A stretch of 64,000 nt of DNA from Sialis fuliginosa (lineage: Eukaryota; Arthropoda; Insecta; Megaloptera; Sialidae): positions 32,311,098 through 32,375,097 of the forward strand of contig OY540812.1 of NCBI GenBank assembly GCA_961205875.1, read 5' to 3'. Shown one piece after another: positions 1-11,990 of this stretch. Both the position numbers and the translations under genes were made by a program. Numbering within the stretch: position 1 is the first letter of the stretch; every line of letters begins with the position of its first letter. The notes under the pieces are model-generated. The model did no database searches and was not told the DNA's origin. It saw only the letters and a list, made by a program, of their open reading frames with translations.

Positions 1-679
1 TAAAAGTTTTCTTCTATTTCTTATAATAATTGAAATATTGAACTTTGACAGTGTTGGGACATACTGTATTACACTATTACATATTAGTTTTATTATCATA
101 TAAACTATGTTATGCACTAATGTATCAACCCACACAAATATATTTTTAAATTGTGAATGCAGATTCATTCAAAATAACTGATGATATTAAAATTGTACTT
201 ATAATTTAACAAAATCACTTTGAGATATAATTGAAGAGAAAATGATTATAATTTTATTGAAAAATGTATCTAATTAACCAACCAACGCCAAATTACTTTT
301 TTTTCAATAAAATGAATTGTAACAACAAAAATGTCTTTAGAAAAAAAACCGACTTGAAGAAAAAATTAAAATTATTGTATAATAATTAGAGATTGGAGAA
401 ATAGTTGTTATTTTCAATTAAATACAGTAGTTGAATTTTTTTTCGGAAAATAGTTGTTAATAGTTTTTTTTACGATTTGATAATTAGTGCAAACGAAACA
501 GTAAAAAGCGTCACAAATAGTTTTAAAATAGTTGGAAAGGTAGTTGCAAATAGTTGATTTCAAATCGTGTTCAATCAAACCAGTTTTCTGAAAATGGTGG
601 AGATATGTAATAAAAATTAAAATAAATGCATTTTTACGCAATAGTTGAAAAACTATTTTTCCAATCTCTAATAATAATA

Positions 680-1795
680 AAAAAAGTCGGTTTTATTTTA
701 TTTTTATTTTATTGTTAAAACTTGGCACCGACTTAAAAAAACTGTTAAATTTAATTATTATAATTTAATGTTATAGGGTTTTTTTTAAGTCGGTTTTATT
801 TTTTTCATAAAATGTTTTTTATTTTTCCCTTTTGAATGGCGTATTTTCGATGTTCGTGGTCATATTCTAATAACATTTATATGGGACCACCTCTGGAGTC
901 ATGGGCGCCGGCAGGTTTTTTGCTAGGGGGGTGCATCTAGATATAAAAAAAATTTTTTCATGAATATTAACATGAGTAAAAAAAAAAAAAAAAGTCTTCA
1001 ATTTTTAAATATTGAAAACTGAGACGACTAAAAAAAAAAAAAAGGTCCTCAGTTTAAAATTTTCACATTTATACCTTATTATTCACGGAGTAAATTTTTT
1101 TTCATTTTGCCAAGGGGGTGCAAATATATTAAATTTTTAAATTACAATTGTATTTCTTAATTATTTCATTTGCCAAGGGGGTGCAAGTGCACCTCCTTGC
1201 ACCCCCCTCCCGGCGCCCATGTCTGGAGTATACTCATTCAAACAAACAATCGTCCAAATCAGTGCATATTTATCGTAAATATGCCAGAACAAACATAAAA
1301 TATATAGTGTGTCCCAAGACAGATGTACAAGAGGTGTAATGAACAAAAAAAATCGAATTTCGAAATGACATTTGGTGATCGAATCCTGCTTGATGTAAAA
1401 CTAACGTATACCAAAAATAATTTGATTTGGTATTCTACAGGTTGTTTTATAAGCAAAGTTGTAAAAATAACCAAGAACAAACTACCTATATTTTTCAGAA
1501 TATAAAAAAAAATCAGTAAGAATGTTTGTTTAAAATACAATTTTGTAACCCTATACCGAATTTCAAAGCATTAAAAAAAATTCAATAAATTAATTATGTT
1601 AGATATTTTATTGTGAAGTGAAAATTATAATAACTAAATAATAATGTGTCTCTATTGTATTTTCAAACCCTACTTTTCACTTCGCAATAAAAGATCTACT
1701 TAATTGACTGTTTTTTTATAATTGTAATATAAATAAACTTTCTTAGTGGATTTTTTTTTCATATTTTGAAAAATATAGGTAGTTTGTTCTTACAA
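680..1795. repeat. R5 family repeat, interrupted copy
   Basis: The segment shares long blocks with 12260-14375, 30540-31975, 48971-49345, 50330-50560 and 62650-63240. Shared blocks include 'aagtcggttttattttt', 'gtggcgtat..ttcgatgttcgtggtca', 'cattcaaacaaacaa' and 'aaataaccaagaacaaact'. Its last 350 bases fold back on themselves: 'actacctatatttttca' near 1481 recurs inverted near 1765. It is split at 900 by a hAT-like element. I cannot assign its class. Confidence 0.75.
900..1221. mobile_element. hAT-like MITE with 8-bp target duplication
   Basis: The 322-bp element starts CATGGGCGCCGG and ends CCGGCGCCCATG, a perfect 12-bp terminal inverted repeat. It is flanked by exact copies of TCTGGAGT (892-899 and 1222-1229), and 8 bp is the hAT target-duplication length. 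The interior holds two poly-A runs and 'aagggggtgca' repeats but no transposase. Uninterrupted R5 copies (12541-12555, 30646-30660) read straight through this position, which confirms the insertion. It sits inside the PDE1 intron. Confidence 0.9.
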
Positions 1796-2432
1796 TGGAA
1801 CCTTTTCAAGTGGCATATTCGGATCAAGTTTAAATTTTGTATATAGTTAGAGGGGGTCAGGGTAAGTAAGAAAAAAATTATTTGAGCTGCGGTAAAACGA
1901 TTTAAGGGGGTGAAACACCCCTATGAAAATGTGCAAAATAATCATATATTTCAAATAACTCTGAAACTAATGAAGATTTAAAAAAATCTTTAATACGAAA
2001 TTTTTATGATTTTTGTGCTCTTTCAAATGACAACAGTAGAAATTCAAAAAAATGAAATCGTTAACCCCCACCTCCCACCCACCCCATTATTTATTTTAAT
2101 TTTTTTTCTAAAATGAATTGTAGTATACAATAGAAATTCAAATATATAAGACATATTTCACAAAACAAATTTTAACCCTTTCATCGTCACATTATCATAT
2201 TTTGAAAAATATTAATTTACATTTTTTATTACGTTAGAGATAAGAAAAGTATTGATTAGAGTTGAAAAGTTACCAATTTAGAAGGATATTTAAATTTTCA
2301 AAATGAGCTTTGTGTGGGTTCATACATTAGTACATGACAGTGTCCATATATGAACAATGGACTATCTTGGCTCAATGCAAGTTTTTTTCTGTTCGTACTC
2401 ACATATTTTTATCCATAAAATGTATTTTTCAG

Positions 2433-2658
2433 AGTAATGAAAGACGAAGAATGTAATATAATTCAAAATCTGTCGAGAGATGAATTCAGGGAGTTCCGGA
2501 CTTTAGTTATCGACATGGTGCTGGCTACAGACATGAGCTATCACTTTCAGCAGCTAAAGAACATGAAGAACTTGCTCACGTTAGCGGAACCCACTGTAGA
2601 TAAATCAAAAGCTGTGTCACTCGTACTGCATTGTTGTGATATTTCTCATCCAGCTAAA
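2433..2658 (+). CDS. Pde1c: PDE1 catalytic-domain exon (first visible)
   Basis: This internal exon of a calcium/calmodulin-dependent 3',5'-cyclic nucleotide phosphodiesterase belongs to an enzyme that hydrolyses cAMP and cGMP. It reads one split-codon base and then 75 codons, VMKDEECNIIQNLSRDEFRE onward, ending HCCDISHPAK. Known family features are the helix 'FRTLVIDMVLATDMS' with the following HFQQ, and the Asp in CCDISHP, which corresponds to a catalytic metal ligand of class I phosphodiesterases. The acceptor is tttttcag, the donor AAA|GTGAGT (phase 0). The ATG at 2437 is an internal methionine, not the start: the metal-binding HNxxH/HD region and the calmodulin-binding segments must be encoded upstream of the window. 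Confidence 0.96.
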
Positions 2659-3344
2659 GTGAGTAATTCAGATTAAGGGGGAAAATCACTGTGACGGGTC
2701 AAAAAGTTGTCAATGTTTGGGGATTTTTTTCACAGGTATTACTTATTATTATAGGATCGGATAGTGAACATTTTATTAAGTATAGACATATAGCTATACA
2801 TATACATAACATAGCTTGTTCAATACCAATTTTTATTGAAAAATATTAAAAATTTACAAAGTTATGAGCCTCGATGTGACAACAAAAAAAAATTCTCCAT
2901 TGTCCCATCAAGATTTCAGGATGGGTTATTGGAAAAAATAATATTTTAACAATATCTATATGGTTGTACGTAGCCGTTTTGTTTTTAATTTTTTTTTCAA
3001 TTCAAGAGGTCTTAAAAAATAATAAATAACGAAATTTCAATGAAACGGATATGCACAGACTTAGCCACTACGATTACGAAAATATAAAAAAAATGTTTAT
3101 CGATTCATTAGTCTAAGGAAATTTTGGGACCAGATCGAAAAAAATTGTTTCGAGAAAAACGCGTTTAAAGTTTTCTGAGGGTCATAACCTACTCACTAAA
3201 TTAACTGTAACTCAAGCAATTTTTGGAATTTAACTAAAAAAATTTTTCTTCATATTTTTGAATATGTATACTTTAAAAAAATGCAGTCAGTGACTTTCCC
3301 TTTTAAGATAAATGTATGTATTGTAATTGTGATGTGACTTTCAG
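2659..3344 (+). other. Pde1c: PDE1 intron
   Basis: A 686-bp GT-AG intron (GTGAGT ... gactttcag) in phase 0. It is AT-rich, and I see no repeat family or coding segment in it. Confidence 0.9.
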
Positions 3345-3483
3345 AAATGGGACTTACACCACCGGTGGACAATGTTACTCCTAGAAGAATTCTTCAGGCA
3401 AGGAGACAAAGAACAAGAACTCGGGTTACCGTTCAGTCCACTCTGTGATAGAAACAATACTCTTGTTGCAGAATCTCAAATAG
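3345..3483 (+). CDS. Pde1c: PDE1 catalytic exon with the invariant glutamine
   Basis: The exon encodes 46 codons plus one base, KWDLHHRWTMLLLEEFFRQG through GDKEQELGLPFSPLCDRNN to LVAESQI. The segment is almost fully conserved in PDE1 enzymes. The Gln of ESQI is the invariant purine-binding glutamine of class I phosphodiesterases, and it stacks with a Phe encoded in the next exon (GFIEF). The acceptor gactttcag and donor ATAG|GTAACT split the following Gly codon (phase 1). The frame joins the flanking exons without error and has no stop, so this is a functional-looking exon. Confidence 0.97.
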
Positions 3484-4417
3484 GTAACTTAATAATTATC
3501 AAATCAAACAAACTATCTTCGTTATGAATATATGATAGGACTTTTTTTGTAGAGCATAAAATTTTCTTTAAAATAAGTTCAAGTTCGTCAATATCGGTTT
3601 AAAAGTAACACAAGAAGTGCCAGTTTTTTAAATCATAGAAAACTGAGAAAATAATTTTTCGAATTATTTTTAACTTTACTTGACTTTAGATGCTATTATG
3701 AAAATTTTATATAGAATTTTTATGAAATATCATATATTTGTGCGAATAATAAGATCAAAAACATCAAGATTAGTATAATTGTAAAGGATAGAGGGTTAAT
3801 ATTCCTAACCCCCACATTAGAGAGTATATCAGAACAAGATATCTTCCTACTACAGAATTGATGTAAAATGTTCAAATTATTATGATATTCCATTAAATAT
3901 ATGTAACTTCTACACCATTAAATAGGTATTTGATGTTTTCAGAGATGATTTAAGTGTGTGCAATTTATACATACTAAGTCCTTAATTTCCATTCTAAAAA
4001 CATAGTTTGGTGAATTTTCACAGGGAAATACCTAAGGCAGCTACAGTAGATGGATACAAACACACGGCGCAAAAATAGAGAAGCGCAAAATGGAAATAAA
4101 AACGATTCATTACTTCATTAATAGTATTGTAGGCACCGTAATTTTTTTGTTTGTGTCTCGGGGCTCGGGGCAACATGTAGGAAACTATCCGAAATAATTA
4201 TTTCGGATACGGTTTCGGAGTTCAGAATCTAATTATTTCGGTTACGGTTTCGGCTTCGGAGGTCAAATCTTTTCGGATATCCGATAGTTTCGGTTTCGGA
4301 TACGGAGCTCCATAACATCCCTACCTTTAAGTATAAAATAGAAAATATTATAACATTAGGAAATGTCCGTTTTATTTAATACACATATGTCCAATTATAA
4401 AATCAATATTATTTCAG
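3484..4417 (+). other. Pde1c: PDE1 intron
   Basis: A 934-bp GT-AG, phase-1 intron. It contains a remnant with repeated 'tttcggatacgg' and 'ggtttcgg' words at about 4140-4320. The rest is AT-rich with no feature I recognise. Confidence 0.9.
4140..4320. repeat. 'cggtttcgg' repeat remnant
   Basis: Short words such as TTTCGGATACGGTTTCGG recur four or more times, ending '..gagctccataacatcc'. The style resembles simple-word elements at 17303-17808 and 39230-39560, but no clear target duplication is visible here. Confidence 0.45.
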
Positions 4418-4561
4418 GATTCATCGAGTTCATTGTAGAGCCAAGTATGGGCGTCTGCAGTGACATGTTACAGACAATTCTCGGGCCTTTACAATCTTCC
4501 ACAAGTGAAACAAATGAAGCAATACAAGAAAATGAGTCCTCTCCAAAACATTCGAAAAACG
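4418..4561 (+). CDS. Pde1c: PDE1 exon: end of the catalytic domain, start of the C-tail
   Basis: The split Gly codon is completed, then the exon reads GFIEFIVEPSMGVCSDMLQT. Phe in GFIEF corresponds to the conserved residue that clamps the purine ring together with the invariant Gln of the previous exon. After ILGPL the protein becomes a low-conservation Ser/Glu-rich tail (QSSTSETNEAIQENESSPK). The acceptor is tatttcag, and the donor AACG|GTACAT splits another Gly codon (phase 1). The donor is weaker than the others, but the next exon continues in frame. Confidence 0.95.
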
Positions 4562-4626
4562 GTACATTTGTATTATAATGTTTATTTCTTTAATATCGAC
4601 AGGTACTTATACATTTATAATTTCAG

Positions 4627-4710
4627 GTTCAAAGGAATTTAAAATTGTTAAACCGTGGATTGGATGTTTGATAAATAATAAGAAGATATGGAAAGAACAG
4701 GCTGCTAGAG
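4627..4710 (+). CDS. Pde1c: PDE1 C-terminal exon
   Basis: An 84-base phase-1/phase-1 exon reads GSKEFKIVKPWIGCLINNKK and IWKEQAAR. The KPWI.CL.NNK.IWKEQA pattern is the conserved C-terminal helix region of PDE1. The acceptor is aatttcag, the donor AGAG|GTAACA. It lies only 65 bp after the previous exon. Both ends match phase, so this is one continuous transcript. Confidence 0.93.
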
Positions 4711-4769
4711 GTAACAATGATAAATATATAATTTAATAATAATAATAAATATAAAGTTTAATATATGTA

Positions 4770-4951
4770 CATATTAGGATGTTTCAAAAATGAACATTCC
4801 TATGATCTAAAATAAATCCTCGTCGAAGAATTACCCTGTAGTTCAGTTTTACGAGCTATCGCAAAGGGGGGGGGGGGGGGGGGGATCTGTTTCCCATTTA
4901 AATAACATGGGAAATGATTCTTTAGTATTAAAGTTGGTATTAAATTTAGTA
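4770..4951. repeat. R6 arm fragment with G19 tract
   Basis: The block 'aaataaatcctcgtcgaag' ... 'aaagttggtatt' matches the arms of the foldback element at 6936-7718. It includes an uninterrupted 19-G run at 4866-4884 where the other copies have 'aaaggaggtcc' or C10. It lies in the last PDE1 intron. Confidence 0.75.
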
Positions 4952-5446
4952 TTAAGTGATACAAAATTTGCAAAAATCGATATTTTTTAATAATCGTGTG
5001 TATTCTTCGAAGGGAAAACTCATGTTAATAACAAGAATTTTTGTTTTGTTCTGGATGTTGATTCATGGAAATTCTGTTTTCCGCAGTCGAGCACATGACA
5101 AAAAAGATGCATTCAATGTAGCAACGCTAAAGTCATCATTTTGTTTTATATTTATTTAAAAAAAATTTTTTTTGTATGTTTTGAAACATGTACCCTCCAA
5201 ATTTCATTTGATTGCTTTTTTTATTATTTTAAAAAATCCTAAAAAAAGCCTCATTTTCCGAAGTGGCGATTAGATGTAACCCCTTGATAAAAACTTAATA
5301 AAGAAAAAAAGATAACGGTAGTAAAAAAACTATTAATTATTGTATATTTTTCAGTATTTTTAGGTTTTTTGTTTAATTTGAAGTCGGTTTTATTTTTATT
5401 TTTAAGTTGTTTTTTCATTATTCCTGATGATATTTTCTGATTCCAG

Positions 5447-5511
5447 ACGCAGAAGTTCGGGCCCAGCAGCAAGCATGTAACCCCGAAACCGACAACACCA
5501 CAGAAGAATAA
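5447..5511 (+). CDS. Pde1c: PDE1 terminal exon and stop
   Basis: The terminal exon begins after gattccag and completes the split codon as Asp, giving DAEVRAQQQACNPETDNTTE followed by E and TAA at 5509-5511. The hydrophilic Gln/Asn/Thr-rich tail is of the kind that varies between PDE1 proteins. The 736-bp intron before it holds an R6 fragment and a short 'gaagtcggttttattttt' remnant of R5. The choice of this exon rests on exact phase, the acceptor, the DAEVRA segment and a nearby polyadenylation signal. An alternative downstream exon cannot be excluded. Confidence 0.85.
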
Positions 5512-5539
5512 AATAGTAAATATAATAATCATATATTAA

Positions 5540-5545
5540 AATAAA
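5540..5545 (+). terminator. Pde1c: Candidate polyadenylation signal of PDE1
   Basis: AATAAA lies 29 bases after the PDE1 stop codon. Another AATAAA overlaps the stop itself (5507-5512), and further ones occur downstream near 5725, so the site used is uncertain. Confidence 0.5.
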
Positions 5546-6935
5546 GAAAACGCATGACAATGATCGAAGATATTGACTAATACTGTACATAAAAACCCAA
5601 TATATTTAATAGTTTATAATTTATTTCAATGTTTATATAAATGTTTATAATAATAGCTTTGTAATATTCTCAAAAAATGACTTATGGTTAATTTTAAAAA
5701 ATCGATGCACTTTAATATAGATAAAAAATAAATAAATCAGCTGGTTCTGATCATTTAGTTTGCGCACAATCATGGAATTATTATTGTAAAGATAGTTTGG
5801 TGTACATTTTAATAATTATTAGCTACTTCAGTGGCGTGCAACGTGTTTTAAATAACAAATAGATTTGTTGTATACGTGATAGTTTCAAACAATACATTTG
5901 CAAATTTTATGGTCTAATTATTTAACAGTCATAAGATCGATAAAATAAAATATCTAATATTTGATTTTAATAGAATGGAGTAGAAAAAATCATGATATAA
6001 TAAAAATAAAATATGTAAGGATCAATTTATTTTTTAAATAGTAAATGTTGGATAATTTTGGGTAAAAATGATTGATCGGACCATTATTTGGGGTAAGCAG
6101 TCGTTAAATTCAAAAATTGGTATCATTTTTGTCGGCATAATAACAGGTACAATATTTTGGGCTCATATTTTGAAATCCTGACATATTTTTAAACAAGAGT
6201 TTTTATTTTTTATCTTAATACATAAAAAACGTTGGTACTATGTATGTGATATCATCACGCTTAAACCACTGGACGTATCAAAGCCATATTCACACCATTT
6301 TCATTTGTGGCTCCGATAAGTTTATTATTTTATTTTATTGGAAGGGGCTATATCTTGATTTTTTTTTAGTTTTGGGTATTTTTTATGGTCTCAAATAATT
6401 AATTCAAATAAAATGTATTTTCTTTCAGTGTTTTTGTACATAATTTTTTTTCTAACAAAAAACTCGTGTTAAAAATGAATCAATCGATTTATATAATACA
6501 TACATATGTATCAGAAATAAAATAGCTTCTTTTGAAGTATACTTTATCTATATTTCAATGTTACAGGTGAAACAATATTGGCCTTTCTTTTGTTCAGGAA
6601 GTATATATTATACTTTTAAATTTCTTCATCCCAACAAATACAAACCCTTATTCCTGTTAAATTTATTCAAAATAACTTAATAAATAAATATTATACAAAA
6701 GATCCCTTAATAAAATAAAATTAAACAAGAATCGATTTTAAAACCTTGTATCTCGTAAATGTATATTTTAGAAAAAAAATGTATAACAGAAATACGTGAA
6801 AAATATTTCTTATTTTAGGTATAGATAATATTTCATAACGTGAAATAATATCTATAATATGTGGGGGAGGGGGGCATAACTAACATTCATATAACATCTA
6901 ACTACTCCGATTTTTTTTTAACTTTTTATTAACTT
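5546..6935. other. AT-rich stretch, no gene seen
   Basis: This is the likely remaining 3' UTR or the start of the intergenic region. The sequence is very AT-rich and I see no coding segment, RNA gene or named repeat. Confidence 0.6.
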
Positions 6936-7718
6936 TGTTCATTAGGGTGTCAAAAAAATATTTATTCTCGTTACGAAATACGTTAGTTTTTTACCTTAAA
7001 TAAATCCTCGTCGAAGGATTACTCTGTAGTTTTATTTTAAGAGGTGTCGCAAAGGAGGTCCTGTTTCCCATTTAAATAAAATGGGAAATGATTATTTAGT
7101 ACTAAAGTTGGTATTATTGATTCATGATAACTATTGACAATTTTTTAAGGACATCATTTTGTAGAAGATAAAAATCTCTACAAAAGTGTCTACAAAGTCA
7201 TATCCCACAATTCAACGGATTAAAAATTACTATCATTCAAAGTGATTTATTTATTAAATTGTACGTCTAAAAGGCTCTCACGGCTAAACTATTGGTTCTA
7301 TAAAAGTATTTAAATATTTATTTTTTTACAAAAAAACATTTTAACGTTAATTTTTTATAATTATCAATTAAATAGCAATAAATTACCCTATTATTGAACT
7401 GTCGGAAAATGAATGACTAAGCCGATAACTAGCATTATTAGAACATAATTTTGTTCTCTACAAAATGACGTCCATAAAAAATGTTTATCAGTTATAATGA
7501 ATCAGTAATACCAACTTTAGTACTAAAGAATAATTTTTCCGTGTTATATGAATGGGAAACAAGACCCCCCCCCCCAACCTCGTGGCACCTCTTAAAATTG
7601 AACTACAGGGTAATCCTTCGGCAAGGATTTAATTTAGATCATAAATTAACTTATTTAGTAATTAAAGCGAAGAAAAAAAATATTGGTTTTTTTGACACAC
7701 CCTAATGTTCATATAAAT
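6936..7718. mobile_element. R6 foldback element
   Basis: The left arm (6936-7130: 'gttcattagggtgtcaaaaa', 'ctcgtcgaaggattac', 'actaaagttggtatt') returns inverted at 7500-7718 ('aataccaactttagtac', 'gtaatccttcg', 'acaccctaatgttc'). The element is about 780 bp with a unique core of roughly 370 bp that carries no coding capacity. The right arm has a C10 tract at 7565-7575. A single arm also lies at 4770-4951. It is a non-autonomous terminal-inverted-repeat element of unassigned superfamily. Confidence 0.75.
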
Positions 7719-9271
7719 TTCACTATATGAAACTATATTTTTTAATTAATTTATATGATCTTATGACTGAAATGAATATTATATTTGTATTTTTAAATCT
7801 ATATTTCTACAAATTCAGACAAAAAACTCCAAAATCGATTACATAAGAATTAGTTTTATTTACCTATTATATTTTATACGAGAATATGGATTTCTGGATA
7901 TAAAATGCGTCTCTCTCTAGTATTAATAAGTTAAATATATTCAAATATCGATGGGAAGTTATTTCTAGAAGTCCATAATGTCGGCCTTAAAGAACTTGGA
8001 GCCTTTTGCAATTGCTTCTCATGCAAAATAAATCCGAAGTTGATATTAAGCATAGAGTAAAAAATATAACTGTCGTGCAATAACTCGAAAACATTTCATT
8101 GTACCGGAAACATTGACAGAGTATAAATTGTAGATAATTATATTCTCTACAACTTTTATACAAAAAATGTTCTTCTATTTTGAACTGTTGGATAGATAAT
8201 TTACCTTTTTCTTGCAACAGAGATAAATTGTTTCAAATTTCTCATGTAATTGTGTACTTAGCGTACTCTCTCTCTACTAATACACCTGAATATTTACAAT
8301 GTTGGCAAGTTTCACTTAGATTGAAATGGATGATTAGTTAATTACGATTAAACAATTAACTAATCACCCGTTTTAATATTTTCAGGTTGACTATACCTAT
8401 GTATATTTTCTACTCTAGGCTTTAGCGTCACATAATCTGTTATGTGATAATTACGCCGTCTTTACTGATATTCATATCAACAATAAATTATAGATAGAGA
8501 AATAAATTTTGGAACTGCTTATCGACCACATTAGTTTTAATGTTTAAATCGAGCTTTACGTAGTGTTATCTTCTGATATCAAACAAATTGTTGTACTACA
8601 TATATATTATATTCTCATTGTGATATATGACCAATTCATTACCTTATGAGACACACAATCTATAGATTCGTTCTTTCTTAATTTAATGTAGGTATCAGAA
8701 AAATATATAAATAATTAAAACATCAAAATATTTATATAGAGGGAATGGGTAATTTTCAAAGCTTGGTAATTATGAAAAAATAGTCATACATAAATAAATA
8801 AATAATTATTTTAAAGACTGAAATGTCTCCTTTCCAATATTTAAAAAAATTTAAATTTCATTAATTTCTCAAAGATTTGTTTTGATAGGATGCATGGGGT
8901 CAGAAATACTTAATTAGATTAAATGTATTGAAACTATTCAAAAGAACGTAAAATTTAAAATTTTAAAAAAGTCTTTTTAGATTTAATTTAAGATTAAAAT
9001 CAACAAACTGTGAAAACCTGACTAACTCTAATATTTATTATTTTTCATGAATTTTTTAGCAAGTTTACAGCGCAAATTTTACTAAAATCTTTTTCTGATA
9101 TAACAAAAAAATAATGAATCTATAGGATATTTATATAATAAAGGTAGTCAGTTTATCGAAAAAATAAATATTTATCATTTCTTTTATCAGGTAAATTTTT
9201 GTTTAATTAATTTGATAAGTCTCATAAGTTTTATACATTTCACATACCTTAATTTTTTTTAAACGTTTCCT
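7719..9271. other. AT-rich stretch, no gene seen
   Basis: I see no coding segment. A short palindrome 'ttagttaattacgattaaac'/'aattaactaa' lies at 8334-8366. Otherwise nothing is recognisable. Confidence 0.6.
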
Positions 9272-9610
9272 GTTTAGCGACATAGAACTATGGAACTATC
9301 CACCACACAAACTTCAGATTAGTGTTAAAATGTTTTTTTATATGTATTCTAGTCTCAAGTATTAAAATTACAAATCATTTCGATCAGCGGTTTTCTAGTT
9401 ACAGCCTTTTAAATAAAGTACATCATAAAGTGTCAGGAATAAATAATAAATATATTAGGCATTACTCAAATTTTAAAGGGATGTAATTTCTGAACGATTC
9501 ATCGAAATGATTTGAAATTTTAATACGTGAAACTAGACTATATAAAGTATATCTTAAAACTAATCTGAGGTTTGTGCGATTTGTAGTTACAATGTTCTAT
9601 GTCTCTAAAC
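9272..9610. mobile_element. Small inverted-repeat (foldback) element
   Basis: The left end 'gtttagcgacatagaact' and 'acaaacttcagattagt' return inverted at the right end as 'actaatctgaggtttgt' and 'ttctatgtctctaaac'. The element is 339 bp. Internal blocks around 'aatcatttcgat' and 'tcgaaatgattt' also pair, so the whole unit is an imperfect hairpin. No target duplication is evident. Confidence 0.7.
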
Positions 9611-9792
9611 ATGATATATTTTTATTTATCCACACCTTATCACTAAATATGTTATGTGGACCTGATAATATTATATGTATATGTAATTGTACGAGTATTT
9701 TTAGAATATTTGAATCGACTAACAACGTATAATTAATATCCTAATGCCCAAATACTGGGATTGTTTACAAAATTCTAAGAATTTTATTTACT

Positions 9793-9990
9793 AACCCGCT
9801 ACTTCTTCCGCGTGGAATTTGTATTTTTTTATCTAATACATTTTTCAGGATACAAAGTAGCCTATATCCTTCCACAGGATGCAAGCTATCTCCCTGCCAA
9901 ATTTCATCAAGATCGGTTCAGCGGTTTAGCTGTGACAAGGTTACAGACAGACAGAAACACACTTTCACATTTATAATATTAGTATACGAT
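9793..9990 (+). repeat. R9 dispersed repeat, 3' part
   Basis: It contains 'gatacaaagtagcc', 'atgcaagctatctc', 'tttcatcaagatcggttcag' and a 3' end 'tttataatattagtat', shared with 19161-19645. The motif set is widespread in insect genomes; I do not assign it a class. Confidence 0.75.
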
Positions 9991-11990
9991 TTATTAATTA
10001 TTTATAGAAATTATTACTGCCATTAAACTGTGGGCCCAATTATCATTTTGTTTATTTATAAGGGGGGATGGGGAAGTATTAATACTACTAGGGGGTCGTG
10101 AAATATCATTCGCAGGTAATTGGAGAATGTCCTTTAACAATTTTCCATTTTTAAAAATAGTAAAAAAAAGTAATAAGTCTTAGAACTTTGTAAACATATT
10201 CTTTATATTAAAAGCACAAATATATTTTAGTTAATCTAGTCAAGCCCTCCGTAATGTTTAATAAAAATACGCAGCATTTGATATTTGATATTTGGTAAGC
10301 GTGTTACAGCTATAGCAATTCAACTTACTGAATATTATAAAAACAAGATTGTTTTGCAAGTTTACTATTATATAAATAATAATATTTAATACTTACTGCT
10401 TCTATATTTACTTTAAAGAACAATAGACAGACGCAGATCTAATTTCAAAAGTGGGGAGGAGGTGAATAATGGCTCGAGAAGTTGACAAAACAAGTTTTAA
10501 AAGAACTTTATTTATTTATTTAATTTGCTTCAATTTTATAAGTTCTTTGGGGGAGTCATGACTCATAAACTCTTCACCACCTACTTACAAGCTTGCAGAT
10601 AAGTGGAATGAAATTTTACCAACTCAAATAACTAGATATTTCCATAAGAAATAGAGAACACTAATTCTTCTTCTATGCGTTTTTTGTCAGCTGGATAATC
10701 TCCTTTTCTGACAGTTTCTCGTATGTTCATGTCAACTCTGATTCTAAATACAACGGAAAGTGTTTTTTGAAAAAATGTGTAGAATTTTTTTTTTCACATT
10801 TCATTAATTTTTTCATACTTGTGGTGAATTTTTAAATAACTAACACTATTTTTATGCTCTACGTAGAAATAGTCTACCCTTTCAAAATAAAAATCATGTT
10901 AAAATTGTGATTTGATTAAGTATTTAACATTACCAAAATTTACATGAGTAAATATTATTATAATGTACTTACATTTTTAATATTAAAAATGTGCATTGTT
11001 AGTTCCACCTTGGATATCAATATTGAAGTCAGCAAAATCAACCCCCCCCCCCCACCGTCTAAAATATATTATTGCACATTTTAAACAAAACAATTATAAA
11101 AACATAATGATATAACAATATTGGTTCTATTTTCTTACATTTACTTTTCCGCGTGGAATATAGGTTAAATAATAAATATTAGTATGAATATTATTTTCTC
11201 ATCATATTAGTGTAGATAACATCAATTTAAATAAATGTATTTGAAATATCAAATTTTTCAATTGAAAATTCTTCTCTGGAATTTTCACCCCCTCCCAATC
11301 GCAGGATACATCACTGATTAATATTTAAAAGAAACTACCATTTTTGGTACCTACAATAAATGTGCTGTACCTACTTAAAATATTTTTTTCTTGTTGATAT
11401 CACTTTTTAATTTATTTCGGTAACTAAAAAAAACATATAATAAATATAGCAATAATTTAATAAATTATTTTTTCAATTGCAAAACAATCCTGTTTTTTAC
11501 TCAACTTAACTGTTTTGAACAAATGCACTGTACTGTACATTAATAATAATAAAATAAATGTTGAAAAAAGTGTTATTAGTATTAGCGAATGTATATTGAC
11601 TAATTAATATATATATATAAAATAACTCAGTGGCGGTTCGCGAGCTAACTTCATGTGATATTCGTCGCAGTTTCAGTTTATGTAAATCAGACACATTCAA
11701 TAAAAAAATGTATTTTCAAATAAAACTTACCTAAGTATCGTGATTCTTTTATATCTATTTCATTTTTATTTGAAAAAAAGAATTGTAAAATTGACCGAAT
11801 TATATATTTAGTTAATATATTTTAAGATCTTAGGTTTTCTTACAGTAAAAATCTCATCAGTTCAGTAGATTTTGTGTCAATTCGGAAAAAAAATTGTATT
11901 ACCTGTGAAGTGGTAAGGGTAGATTAAACCTCTATCTATTTAACCTAATTTTGAAGTAATAATACAACTATTAGGTACAGTTTCTGTTAA
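9991..11990. other. AT-rich stretch, no gene seen
   Basis: I see no coding segment. A C11 run lies at 11041-11053, and 'gtggcggttcgcgagct' at 11631 resembles a hAT end but has no partner. Confidence 0.55.

Larger units (their letters stand above)
1..2432 (+). other. Pde1c: PDE1 upstream intron (3' part)
   Basis: This stretch precedes the first visible PDE1 exon and ends in the acceptor tttttcag at 2425-2432, so it is the 3' part of a long intron whose donor lies outside the window. I found no earlier PDE1 exon in it. It holds an R5 repeat copy (about 680-1795) broken by a hAT-like element (900-1221). The rest (1-680 and 1800-2400) is AT-rich with no feature I can name. Confidence 0.75.

Noticed and set aside
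2437-2439. ATG at the start of the PDE1 frame as a translation start
   Set aside because: It is directly preceded by a splice acceptor, and the encoded segment lies in the middle of the catalytic domain, so it is an internal methionine.
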